In this document: piece by piece, positions 46,227 to 56,611 of the stretch
How positions within the stretch are numbered: the first letter of the stretch is position 1
Layout of the letters: the number at the start of each line of letters is the position of its first letter
Assembly: GCA_020002185.1 (NCBI GenBank)
Contig: CM034538.1
Coordinates: forward strand, 1,778,270 to 1,842,269
Direction: 5' to 3'
Length of the DNA stretch: 64,000 nt
From: Paraescarpia echinospica
Taxonomy: Eukaryota > Annelida > Polychaeta > Sabellida > Siboglinidae
Translations under genes and position numbers: made by a program
Notes under the pieces: model-generated
Told to the model about the DNA's origin: nothing
Seen by the model: the letters and a program-made list of their open reading frames with translations, nothing else
Database searches by the model: none

Positions 46227-47449
46227 TTTCCAGCACTATCTTCTAGAGGACCGACCTTATCCTGAACTTTCTGTTTGCTTCGAATATACGCATAAAAACT
46301 CTTACTGTCATGTTTTATATTACTAGCTAATTTTTTTTCTTAGCTTCTCTTTGAATTTCTAATTTCAGCTGTAGCTTGATTAAGTGCTTCTTTATAAATG
46401 TTGTAGTCTTCATCATTTCCAGTACATCTATGTGACTTCCACATCATTTGTTTATACTTAATTTTTCTAATGGCTTCTTTCGATAAGTGTTTCTTTTTAG
46501 ACCGTTTCCCTTGTTTTTTGAAAGGTACAAATTTATTGACTATGCACTTAATTTCACTATTTAAGATATTCCAGCATTCGGTTGCTGTCTTATTCTTCAG
46601 TGTGTTATTCCAGTCTATCTTTGCTAAATATGTTCTCATGTCCTTATACCTTCCTTTGTGGAAATTTCTCCTATACTGCTTTTTACTATTCCTTTCTGAT
46701 TTTACTTTGATGGTAAAATGTATCTGGTTGTGATCACTACTCCCCAGTGGCTCACATATCTTGACATTGTCAACTAATTCTTTCTGTGAGGACAAAACTA
46801 AGTCTAACACATTCTCTCCCCTGGTTGGTTCTAGCACATGTTGAGAAAGGAAACTATCTTGTACTAAAACTAAAAACTTGTGGTCCTCACTCCCCATACT
46901 CTGTAGAGATTTCCATTGTATATGCCCATGGTTAAAGTCCCCCATAATAATACAGTTCCGTTTGCTTACTTCCCTTATAGCGTTTTGTATTTTTTCATTC
47001 TCTTCTATGCTTATGTTTGGACTTCGATAAACTAACCCAACTGTTAACGTTGAGTTTCCTGTAACTATGTTACACCAAACAGCTTCTTCGCAATCTGCTT
47101 CTCTTTCTAATTTTATTTCATAAGCCTGGATAGATTCTTTAATATATAAAATAACTCCACCTCCCTTTCTTCCTATTCTATCTTTCCTAAACATTACATA
47201 TCCTGTTAGTCCCAATTCGGCATCTGATATATCAGTGGTGGCCCACGATTCGGTTATACCTATTATGTGAGGGTCAATATCTTCTACCATAATGTTTAGT
47301 TCACTTCTTTTGTTTACTATGCTCCTTGCATTTAAACAAATGCATTTATATCCTGATTCAGAACAGTTTTCCAGGCTGTTCTTTGCCGATTTATTTCTGC
47401 TGTCTTTATCTATGCCTCCAGTTTCAGGCTTCTCTGTGAATCCCCCCTG
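46227..47449 (-). pseudogene. LINE ORF2 N-terminal part: apurinic-like endonuclease
   Basis: CLNARSIVNKRSEL opens the domain. It is followed by IIGITESWAT, GVILYIK, VGLVYRSP, IMGDFNHGHIQW and LGSSDHNQIHF, the standard catalytic motifs of LINE endonucleases that nick the target site. The main open frame starts inside this domain (Met at 47290). A TAA at about 46340 interrupts the linker, after which the same frame continues to the Polinton border. A second partial copy sits at 51703-52525. Confidence 0.85.
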
Positions 47450-47454
47450 CGAAT

Positions 47455-48339
47455 CTAGTTTAAATAGATGCAGCCTGTCCCACTGTCAACAGATTGCAGC
47501 AAGTTCTCTGAGAAAACTGCTGCCCCCTTTCCACTTAGATGTAGGCCATCTCTCATGTACATATCTTCCCTCCCAACAAAGTATCCCCATAAATCTACGA
47601 ATCCCACCCCCTCTTCTTTACACATCTGCTCAACTAGTGCGTTGATCGCCATCCTCTTGCAGTTTCTATATGTCGGCCCCCTTCCTCCCATTACTGGCAA
47701 AATTCCTGAGAGGATAATCTGTTCTACTCTTGTCTTCTTTAACTTCTTCACTAACTGTCTGTACTTCTGAACTATCCCAGTTGTTCCCTCCCTCTCTGCG
47801 TTATTTGTCCCTACATGTACTAGTATAGACCCTCCCTTGCCATGCCCCAGTACCTTCTCTACCCTTTCAGTTACATGTTCTATCCTAGCCCCCGGTAGAC
47901 AAACAACGACGTCCTCCCCCTCGCTTAGAGTCTTATCTGTCTTTCTCATAATCGAATCGCCCATAAACACCCTCTCTTTCCTCATTGCCCCCTCAATCAC
48001 TGCCTCAGTGTAGCTCTTTCTACGGTTTGCATCTGTCTGGTTGTAATCTTGTTCCCCTGTCTTCTGCTCTCCCGTCACAATCTCGTCCGTTCCATTCTTT
48101 CCTGACGCTGTTTCTCTTGTCACCTTTCTTCCTGTCATCGTCCCTCCCGACTTCTCTTCTGTCACATGTACTCTCACTTCCTTTCTTCCCGTCATCTTTC
48201 CTCCCATTGCATTTCCTTCTCTCCTCTCCCGTCTCTTTTTCCCTCCTACCTCTTTCTCTACGGTCACTTTCTCTCCTGCCACCTTCACACCTGTCACATT
48301 TCCTGCCGTCGATCCTCCACTTTCTTCCCCTCCGATCAC
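47455..48339 (-). pseudogene. LINE ORF1 with SGNH/GDSL esterase domain, 5'-truncated
   Basis: A Gly/Lys/Glu-rich repetitive linker (VTGEK, GRKEV) is followed by a complete esterase domain: VFMGDSIMRKTD (GDS block, nucleophile Ser), VHVGTNNAE (N block), and MRDGLHLSGKGA (DxxH block). It ends CIYLN with a stop at 47455. ORF2 begins a few bases later in another frame. The N-terminal finger seen at 39330 is missing. Confidence 0.85.
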
Positions 48340-48631
48340 CTTCCCTCCTCTCAGTCTCCTTTCCTCGGCGTTGCTTAAGCTGACAAGCTAATTCCCGAAC
48401 AAGTACTGACAAAGGCAATGTGAGAGGTGTGGTGTTAGGCGACCAAAGAAAAGACTAGTAGTTTGTACAAAAACACAACCGCAATGAAGCTGGGCTGATA
48501 CCGGTCATGTCTTGAAGTTAGCCACCTGCGCAGTAAAGCGTAATATAATAATACAATACAATAATGATGTATTGTTTGATTGAATATTAGAGAATGTATA
48601 TCAAGCTGTGGCATGTTTTATTAAACAAAAA

Positions 48632-49035
48632 AGCGATAATAATAATAATAAATAAATAACTTCTAACGCGCCAATATCCTCAGACAATCCGAGCTCAGTG
48701 GCACACCAAAACCAAAGGATTAAGCATTCTCGTATTCGTGTGATAGGCGAAAGTCGTCAACAAATGGATGGATGTGCTAGGAAACTAGGGAGGATATGCG
48801 ATATTGAAAAGATAGGTTTGAGGTGACGACGAAATGTAACAATATGTTCTGCTGATTTAACATTAACGGGAAGCGAATTCCATATAGTTGGCGCGGCAAC
48901 TGAAAAAGCTCGAGTTCCAGCATTTGTCTTAACTCTAGGAACAGACAGCAACTTCGAACTAGACGACCGAAGTTGTCTGGTTCGACACATTCTCTGCTCT
49001 GTGTTACGCGTTTGCAGTAAACTAATATCACACAC
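48632..49035 (-). pseudogene. LINE ORF2 C-terminal tail with 3' UTR and (TTA)n tail
   Basis: Reads RSSSSKLLSVPRVKTNAGTR, then AFSVAAPTIWNSLPVNVKSA and FRRHLK, ending at 48757. This phrase (VPRxKTxxGxRAFSVAAPxxWNSLP) is the common end of many non-LTR reverse transcriptases. A simple TTA-rich tail at 48632-48661 marks the 3' end. The copy is truncated on its 5' side near 49036. Confidence 0.8.
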
Positions 49036-49039
49036 TTGA

Positions 49040-49580
49040 AATGGCTTTATACACCTTTTAGTAAGAATAAGATATATTATTAATAATATAGCTTTATATA
49101 AACTTTATATTTGCTAAATGTGTTATCAGATATGTTTCTTCTACATTCTTTTTTCCTGGTTTACTTTTATTTAAAACATGGTTCTGTACATGATCACCTC
49201 TACGCAAAAGTTCATGCAAATTAACAATAACAAAATTAGTTAAGTTCAAGTTAAGAATGCAGAACTAGACATATCACATCCGTCTCGAGGAACTAATATC
49301 TTTCAAGACGTCATTGTTATTTTCCTTGGTCCTATCACAAACTCAGTGCAATATATAGAATGCGTTATGTTCCTTTCGTAACATATTGTCGCATGATTGT
49401 CCGCAGAAAGGGCGTTCACTACTTTGCACAGACCACAGCTATTGATATGGCGTGACACATTCACAATCATGTGTTTGACGAACAGGTGTCTACTTTACTA
49501 TGAGAAAAATACGCAGGTGTTTGGCGACGAGTGTTTCTAGACAAACGTCAGCGATAAGAAACCATGCGATATATAGATAC
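49040..49580. other. no gene seen (3' flank of the Ly6 gene)
   Basis: AT-rich sequence without recognised features. Confidence 0.35.
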
Positions 49581-49584
49581 GTCC

Positions 49585-50073
49585 CTACTGCCAAGTTGCG
49601 AGAACAATGGCAAAGACAACGATGGTAAGCATGGAGACGACGGTGCCAGTTTGGACTGAGGCGCCATTGCAAAGGTCCGTGTTGCAGTTGCAGGCCACGA
49701 ACTTCACGTCGGCTTCCGACCTTGAGTTGCAGCCATCCTTGATGGTCTCATCGCCGCAGCCTCGGCTTATGGACTCGATGTCTGAAACAGCAGAAAGTAC
49801 ACTGAGCACGATTGTTAGCGTTGCTGCAAGCAAATTATATCCTTGTATTCACTCAATTATCTGGGCACATGTATTTATCCAATCCTTTAGGAATAACGAC
49901 TACATCATGATAATTTAATTCTAGGGGAGAAGTGAAATAAAACAAGGATTTAGTTGTTCAAGTAGGTTGTAATTCAATGGTTACACAAAAATCATAGTCG
50001 CGACACAGGGGACGCTGCTGACTACATCAGCACGAATGCCCTTGGCATACCGACCTTGGACGCGTTAACTATA

Positions 50074-50115
<42 letters not shown>

Positions 50116-52609
50116 CCTTTTAGATGTAGGCGTGTTGGTGCCTAATATACGTCTAGAACGTGCACTCACCGTCAGCCGGTCACTATACGTCTAGAGCGGG
50201 CACTAACCGCCAGCCATGATTATACGTCTAGAGCGTGCACTCACCATCAGCCGTCATTGTACATCTATAGCGTGCACTCACCGCAAGCCTTGTTTATACG
50301 TCTAGTACGTGCTCTTGCCGTCAGCAGTGATTGTACGTCTAGAGCGTGCACTTACCGTCAGTCTTCATTGTACGTCTAGAGCGTGCACTCTCCACCAGCC
50401 ATCATTATACGCCTAGAGCGTGCACTCACCACCAAACGTGCCCTTGACCTTGCTGCAGACCGCCCCGGTGCAGGTACCGAGGTCCCCTTTGACGTTAAGG
50501 GTCTTGCAGTCGTCGTTATCAAGCAAACTCGAATACTCGCATTGGTAGCATTTGACTGCCTCGCCTAGAAACAACAACGGACGGTCATAAGTATGACAGT
50601 CAGTCAAACACGTTCCAGTGTTGTTGTTGGTTATGCGATTGTCACGCATACGTGGGAATATTGCACACGGGTTGTAGTAAATAAAGTGTGCAATGCCTTA
50701 TGTGAGATACGTACTACCCACTGGGCATTACGAAGAGCTTGCTGTGTCTTGAATTCTGTTGTTAAATCAATTAGGTTTCATGGGGTCTTTTAGTATTTAT
50801 TATAAGTATATATTACGGTCATAATGTACACAAATTACGAAATGTTGTGGCCAGTGATGTATAAAACATTACATTTTTGTGTCAACGTTGCATAATCCAA
50901 GTTGTGATAGCCAGCAGACAATAAGTGTGATAACATATTATATATATATAGCATAACAATATTACATTTAAATTATAATTTAAATTTAACAGCTAGACTA
51001 ATGTTTGTGCATGCGTTATATTGTCAGACAACGATTCGTTCATAAAAGCGAAACAAATTAAAGAGAATGATACAGACGACATTGGTCTAGGTGTGGGGGG
51101 CTATCGTGCTTCATGACATGGGGCAAGACGGTTGTTTGGGTATTCGTATTATTTTTCATAAGTAACTCATCAAGGTTGTATATTTATTGCGAATAGTTTC
51201 ACTAAGTGTAACACATGTACTTATCTATAGTATGTACACATTACAGACATGTTAGCTTAGTTTCATGGTTTATAATCTATGTTGGCTACTCTGTCTAAGG
51301 GGGAGACGGACCACGATCCCGTGAGTATTGGGACGTAAAACAGAACAAAGAAAGACGACTGGAAGGGAAGAAACTGAAACACCGATCGAGACAGATTAGT
51401 GTCTTGGTGCATGGCGAAGGCATAAAGCTTCATTGTTACACAATAATGCGCATGTATGGGACATGTTGGAATAAACGGGGTGCAATGATTAGGATATATA
51501 TTGCACACGGCGTGTGCTGAAAAAAAAATGGTGCAATGCATGTTGTTATATTTTACTCTCGATACAATTTGAAACACTCGATACGTGCAACGAACTACAA
51601 ACGAAATTTCAAGAATGCGTCAAGGTTTAACGCATAATTGTGCCTGATTGCGTTTTATCTGAGTTATGCTTTCTGATTTATCAAAACACACAATAATGTT
51701 GTTCATAGCTTCTCTTTGAATTTCTAATTTCAGCTGTAGCTTGGTTAAGTGCTTCTTTATAACTGTTGTAGTCTTCATCATTTCTAGTACATCTATATGA
51801 CTTCCACATCATTTGTTTATACTTAATTTTTCTAATGGCTTCTTTTGATAAATGTTTCTTTTTGGACCGTTTTCCTTGTTTTTTTAAGGGTAAAAATTTA
51901 TCGACTATGCACTTAATTTCACTCTTTAATATATTCCAGCATTCTGTTGCCGTCTTATTTTTCAGTGTATTATTCCAGTCTATCTTTGCTAAATATTTCC
52001 TCAAGTCCTTATACCTTCCTTTGTGGAAATTTCTCATATACTGCTTTTTACTATTCCTTTCTGATTTTACTTTGATGGTAAAATGTATCTGGTTGTGATC
52101 GCTACTCCTCAGTGGCTCACATATCTTGACATTATCAACTAATTCATTCTGTGAGGACAAAACTATGTCTAACACATTCTCATCCATGGTTGGTTCTAGC
52201 ACATGTTGAGAAAGGAATGTATATTGAACTAAAACTAAAAACTTTTGGTCCTCACTCCCCATACTCTGTAGAGATTTCCATTGTATATGCTCATGGTTAA
52301 AATCCCCCATAATAATACATTCCCGTTTGCTTACTTCCCTTATAGCGTTTTGTATTTTTTCATTCTCTTCTATGCTTATGTTTGGACTTCGATAAACTAA
52401 TCCAACTGTTAACGTTGAGTTTCCTGTAACTATGTTACACCAAACAGCTTCTTCACAATCTGCTTCTCTTTCTAATTTTATTTCATAAGCCTGAATTGAT
52501 CCTTTAATATATAAAATAATGTAATCTGCAAGATCAGTAAGAACGTTGACATACCTGACCCTATGACCGAGGCGACGACGACGAGAACGCAAGCAAGGAG
52601 CATCTGCAT
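49585..52609 (-). CDS. Ly6/uPAR (three-finger) GPI-anchored protein, complete three-exon gene
   Basis: Exons 52609-52555, 50564-50430 and 49781-49585 have GT/AG borders, both introns are phase 1, and the total is 128 residues. Exon 1 encodes a signal peptide (MQMLLACVLVVVASVIG). Exon 2 starts the domain with CYQCEYSSLLDNDDC and GTCTGAVCSKV. Exon 3 has CGDETIKDGC and the family ending VACNCNTDLCN, followed by a small-residue omega site and a hydrophobic tail (MLTIVVFAIVLATW) typical of GPI attachment. Ten cysteines fit the three-finger fold. Such proteins act at the cell surface as ligand-binding or ion-channel/receptor modulators; the partner here is unknown. Intron 1 holds a LINE fragment and intron 2 a repeat made of donor-like units. 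Confidence 0.88.
50069..50111. repeat. (AT)n microsatellite in Ly6 intron 2
   Basis: AT dinucleotide tract with one slip, next to the 37-bp donor-like array. Confidence 0.95.
50135..50429 (-). repeat. 37-bp tandem array, each unit starting with a 5' splice-donor-like sequence
   Basis: Eight units on the minus strand begin exactly at the donor of Ly6 exon 2. The first is GTGAGTGCACGCTCTAGGCG and the following starts are GAGAGT, GTAAGT, GCAAGA, GTGAGT, GTGAGT, GTTAGT and GTGAGT. Most are followed by GCACGCTCTAGACGTA and preceded by GGCTGACG-like sequence. The true donor is therefore unit 1 of the array. Confidence 0.85.
50800..51700. other. Ly6 intron 1, no further gene
   Basis: AT-rich intronic sequence with a short AT repeat at about 50938-50950. 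Open frames lack domains. Confidence 0.4.
51703..52525 (-). mobile_element. internal fragment of LINE ORF2 (endonuclease) in Ly6 intron 1
   Basis: Close match to 46340-47165, from the ILYIK region to KRSYE, with YRSP, GDFNHEHIQW and SSDHNQIHF conserved. Both ends are cut inside coding sequence, so it lacks a LINE 3' end and is not a simple target-primed insertion. Its left frame runs on into the Ly6 signal-peptide exon by chance. Confidence 0.85.
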
Positions 52610-52697
52610 GGTTGTTGGGTTGTCGAAGAGCAACAAGCGAGAGGCAGCGACAGAGGACTCTTTAGACGGGGTTATGGTGTTTCGTTGCGTCATTCTG

Positions 52698-52752
52698 CTT
52701 TTATAACCTGGTACAACCAATCGCGTCGCGATCACTGAACCTGGCAACCAAT
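52698..52752 (-). promoter_or_regulatory. Ly6 gene promoter: TATA box and two CCAAT boxes
   Basis: The minus strand has TTATAAAAG at 52698-52706, about 90 bp upstream of the ATG. GATTGGTT (inverted CCAAT) lies at about 52716-52723 and again at 52747-52754. Transcription should start near 52670. Confidence 0.65.
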
Positions 52753-54592
52753 CACGATCCGATTGCTGTCCTATACCACGCACGTTTCGTTCCAACACTG
52801 GCGCATTACTTCGTAGCTACGTCGATATGCTAATATGATAAATTATTATAACTTATGTTATTATAGTATTTGGTGGTATTGGTGATAAGAATTTATGCTG
52901 TGTGTACTGCTTCCATGTTTAATGAGATTATTCATGTTTAGAAACCATACTCAGTCTTGTCAGTTACCTCACGCTACTGCAACATTTCTAGGAGTTATGT
53001 TGCCATGGCAACTATCTGACTTGCCTTTCCAATGTGTATGCACCAGAGAAACATGTTGTCAAGTTTCACCATGAGTAAAAAACTGACTCGGCTGCTGCGT
53101 CAAACATGTGTGCGGCCAACCAGCTATGTAACTCAAGTATACAGGGGGAGGCTGTTCTTTCACTTCTCAAGTCTATAGACACCACAATCTGGTGTTACGA
53201 GCTAGCATGTTTTCAAACAACATTAGTTCAGAAAATAATAACGGTGCACAATACTACAATTTATCCCAAACTGAGTTTCAGATAGTATTGCAATATATAG
53301 AGTATTTACTATTAATACATCTAGCCTACCCAGGCTAGGTTAAATTAAACATGTCGTTTTTGATGTAGAAAATCATTTGTGACAATTATGTCATAGTTCA
53401 TTGTCATTATTTAATATATATTTAACCACCATAATATACATTAACTTTGATATTTGTTCAATTGTTTTATTTATCAAACTATTGGACTCATTTCAGGCTA
53501 ATTACAAAGCATTTGCAATAATGCCTTCACTAAAATGTGAACATGTTTGTTTAATGTCAAAAATAACAATATTCCCAATGATGATTAATCAATTATGATT
53601 TTAAAATTTCGATTTCACGATTATCGTGAACATTCCTAATGTCCGTGTAGTCGATAAGAAACGTCTACATGATCTTAGAGCAGTTAACACATCATATTCA
53701 AGTCCCATTCACTGCCTCATTTCCTGGTCCACTTCATTCCCTTTACCTTCATTTCCAGATCCCCATCACCCCTTATTTCCAGATCCCCTTTACCACTCAT
53801 TTCCAGATCCCCTTTACCCCTCATTTCCAGATCCCCGTTACCCCTCATTTCCAGATCTTCTTTACCCCTCATTTTTAGATCCCCTTTACCCCTCATTTCC
53901 AGAACCCATTTACCCTCCCTATTTCCAGTTACTCTTTACGCCCGTCATGTTCAGGTCCAATTCACTGCCTCATTTCCTGGTCCACTTCACCCCTCTCATT
54001 TCCAGATCCCTGTCACCCCCTCATTTCGAAATCTTTCATCGTCCTATCGTTTTGAGCAAGGACACGACTGCCTCATTTAATTGTCCCCGGTACGACTGTG
54101 TTATGGGCGGGCAAAAGATGTGACAATACTGTAGTGCTACCTGGTGGACTAACTTGCACTAAAATTGGATTAGCCACAGCAACAGTCCTCACATTCTGTG
54201 AACCACCTCAAATACAAGAGCACTTAAAATAGAATAGAAATACAAAAAATGCAATATTTAAATGATTTGTGTCAAACAGAATGTTTGGTATTTTTAAATT
54301 GCTGATTGCCATAGATGCTATAAGCAACTGACTGTAACAATGTTGTGTTTTGTGGATTTTTGTTAGCAAATTAAATGCACACACTGGTCAAAATGTATCG
54401 GTAGATTTATCTTTGTTATAGTGTGCAACTGTGGGTTAATGGAGCATATTGTCCACGTTAATACTACCCTATTTAGGTTGTAAAACTATGAAAGCAGAAT
54501 CCGCATTTTGCATTTTGTGAATACTGAAACAGCTGTTCAACATTACAAGTAAACTACAATTTTGTTGGCACACAGGTAGACTTTCTAGCATC

Positions 54593-54832
54593 ATGCCAAC
54601 GGTTTGACAAAAGCGTTTAACTCGCGCTGTTAGCACCAGTCGACCGTCGCGCAAGTCAACGACAGGTTGTGTGAAGAACGACGAACTGGCGGATCAGATC
54701 GTTGCTGCTATTGTCCATGAGTACGGGAAGCATGGCAATGCCACCAGGGGCTCTGATATGAAGCGATACATGAGGGGCAAGTTTGAATTCTACGGGCTCT
54801 ACTCAGTGGAACGGAGAGCCATTGACAGAAAG
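54593..54832 (+). pseudogene. second copy of alkylation-repair exon 1, with early stop
   Basis: Nearly identical to 3430-3191, including the donor AAAG|GTGTG, but codon 5 is TGA (54605-54607) where the other copy has CGA. No exon 2 or 3 counterpart is seen in the window. In this arm the following intron carries two MITEs and the start of Polinton B. It is a duplicated, non-functional exon. Confidence 0.85.
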
Positions 54833-54986
54833 GTGTGTCTGTTTCACAGGTCATGGGCATCCATACGGGTAAGGGGGACAAGGGGGTACTACTCTCCATG
54901 GTTCTGGAATTTGGAAATGTTTTCATATATATCTCACCTAACACATATATGAATGCATGTTATATAATGTTTATATATATTATATA

Positions 54987-55397
54987 TACTGTATTCGTTC
55001 TATTAAGCGTACATGTCCTAATTAGTGTACACCCCTTTTTTAGCAGCATCCGACGCTGTGACAGTGATCTCAATGCCAACATTGACTGTCGAATCCATCA
55101 TTGTGTTTTCTTTTCTACCAATATCACACTTGATTCAAAGCTTGGTGATGAAACAACATCGAAAGGTCCACCTAAATTATCAGACTTTTACAGTTGTCTA
55201 GTATCCTGTTGCTCGTATGCGAGACGAATCAATCACTCGCCAGTCATGTCTGCTGAGATGGCTGTACTCAGGAACCACAGGAACCAAAACAAATGGGTGC
55301 ACACCCCTGTACGCTTATCGGAAAAAAAAATTTGACATATTTCCATGTCTTAAATATTTGTTAAGTGTACTGTACGCTTAATAGAACGTATACGGTA
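54987..55397. mobile_element. 411-bp MITE with 26-bp TIRs and TA ends
   Basis: The left end TACTGTATTCGTTCTATTAA(GCGTAC) and the inverted right end differ at 2 of 26 positions. It is flanked by TA-rich sequence, as for Tc1/mariner or pogo types, and encodes no transposase. It is absent from the corresponding place in arm 1, so it inserted after the duplication or was lost there. Confidence 0.8.
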
Positions 55398-55433
55398 TGT
55401 GTATATATATAATAATTATATATATTATATAGA

Positions 55434-55606
55434 TTCGAACCTCATTAATAAGGTCACCCTCGGGCCTGGGCTAAGTGACCTGAAAGGCGAGGTGATCCTA
55501 TTAGTGAGGTTATGTTTCCAATTTTTTACTGTATCCTAGGGTGACCTCAATAGTGAGGTGGCTGTATTACCGAGGTGATCATAAAGCAAGGTTTCACTGT
55601 GTATGT
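55434..55606. mobile_element. pogo-like MITE, long copy
   Basis: Starts GAACCTCATTAATAAGGTCA and ends AAGCAAGGTTTCACTG, with alternating TGACCT and AGGTGA motifs making imperfect inverted ends. Relatives are at 2985-3060 and 13225-13320. Confidence 0.55.
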
Positions 55607-55814
55607 ATGTATATATATACAGTATATATATATATATATATATTATATATATTATGCTTGTGTCTAGTTGAAGCATTCAAGTTCCTGTTGTATTAACCAC
55701 CTTTTAACCACTTGTTTAAGTATACTTCTTCTGTGCTACCCCCTCATTTTCATCAACCAGAGTAGTAATGTAGGTGGTGTACGCCGTATGGTTGTCGCGC
55801 CGCAGAGGAAGAGG

Positions 55815-55880
55815 AACAGTACCCGGATGTAGGTCAAGGTCAAAGGTCAAGTACCCGGATGTAGGCCAAGTGGAGCCGGT
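55815..55880 (+). promoter_or_regulatory. AGGTCA / CCGGATGT motif cluster at the Polinton B end
   Basis: Reads ACCCGGATGTAGGTCAAGGT then CAAAGGTCAAGTACCCGGATG: a DR0 and a DR1 arrangement of AGGTCA between two CCGGATGT sites. Same composition as element A at 46030-46160. Confidence 0.45.
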
Positions 55881-56400
55881 GGCGCCACATAGCGGATATA
55901 TAATGAACTAAAACAGCTTCAACTAGCGGATTTTTTGGGACTAAAACAGCACCACCTGGCGGGATTTTTCGGAACTGAAATGGATTGACCAGTAGCGCCA
56001 CCTGGCGGAATTTTTGTTAACTAATTACACCATTGGTGCCACCTGACGGACAAGTTGTAAACTAAATGTTCAAGTACTGCCCAAATTCGTGCGTCTTGGG
56101 TTGGCGATTAGCGCCACCTGGCGGATTTTTTGTGAACTAAATTTACCTGCCGGATAGGTCATGAACTACAAGTGGTGCCACCTGACGGATAAGTTGTGAA
56201 GTAAATGTAGAAGTACTGCCCAAATTCGTGTCTCTTGCACGCTTGCGTGCAATAGAGCCCCCTGACGGATACATTAGGAAGTACAAACACCATCCCCTAG
56301 TGGACAAGTGAGCGAACCACATATGTGTACTGCAAATATTCGTGTGTGTTGTTTTTGTCTCGTCCATAAACTCCTGGTGGATATATCATCATCAACTGAA
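55880..56400 (-). promoter_or_regulatory. array of CTCF-like 15-mers in the terminus of Polinton B
   Basis: The minus strand has CCGCCAGGTGGCGCT at 55994-56008 and 56110-56124, CCGCCAGGTGGTGCT at about 55949-55963, CCGTCAGGTGGCACC at about 56038 and 56175, CCGTCAGGGGGCTCT at about 56254, and weaker forms at about 55883, 55912, 56293 and 56370. Spacing is 35-80 bp. The motif is better conserved than the DNA between copies. Orientation is opposite to that in element A. Confidence 0.5.
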
Positions 56401-56550
56401 AGCATCCCTGTTAGATAAGTGGTGAACTATATAACGACTCTGCAGTCCGTGTGCAGTCTACGCTTGTGTACATTCTACTCAGCAGTCCGTGCTTTTGAAT
56501 TTTCTACAATCCGAGATCTTTCGGCACGCCCACGTGACCTTTATGGTGTG

Positions 56551-56562
56551 TCGAACTGTTAT
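56551..56562 (+). promoter_or_regulatory. TATA box of the first Polinton B gene
   Basis: TTATAAAAGGCC about 60 bp before the ATG at 56612, with downstream sequence (GCCTGCGTCTG...TTTTGTAGTCATTATAT) conserved with element A. Confidence 0.7.
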
Positions 56563-56611
56563 AAAAGGCCTGCGTCTGGTTTTGTAGTCATTATATCTTA
56601 CATTTTGGAAG

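Larger units (their letters stand above)
46227..48375 (-). mobile_element. CR1-like LINE, 5'-truncated and cut by Polinton A
   Basis: From 48375 down: the ORF1 linker and esterase (to 47455), then ORF2 with the endonuclease domain running to 46227, where Polinton A begins. The start at 48375 lacks the PHD-like finger, a typical 5' truncation. The reverse transcriptase half of ORF2 should lie beyond the other end of Polinton A. Confidence 0.85.
52900..55760. repeat. inverted segmental duplication, arm 2
   Basis: Counterpart of 2555-7540 in opposite orientation (see arm 1). It includes a contracted minisatellite (53720-54010), the repair-gene exon 1 copy, and intron 1 sequence up to 55760, where Polinton B begins. 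Confidence 0.85.

Noticed and set aside
54835..55335. 166-residue frame continuing from the duplicated repair exon
   Set aside because: It reads intron and MITE sequence; no transposase motifs.
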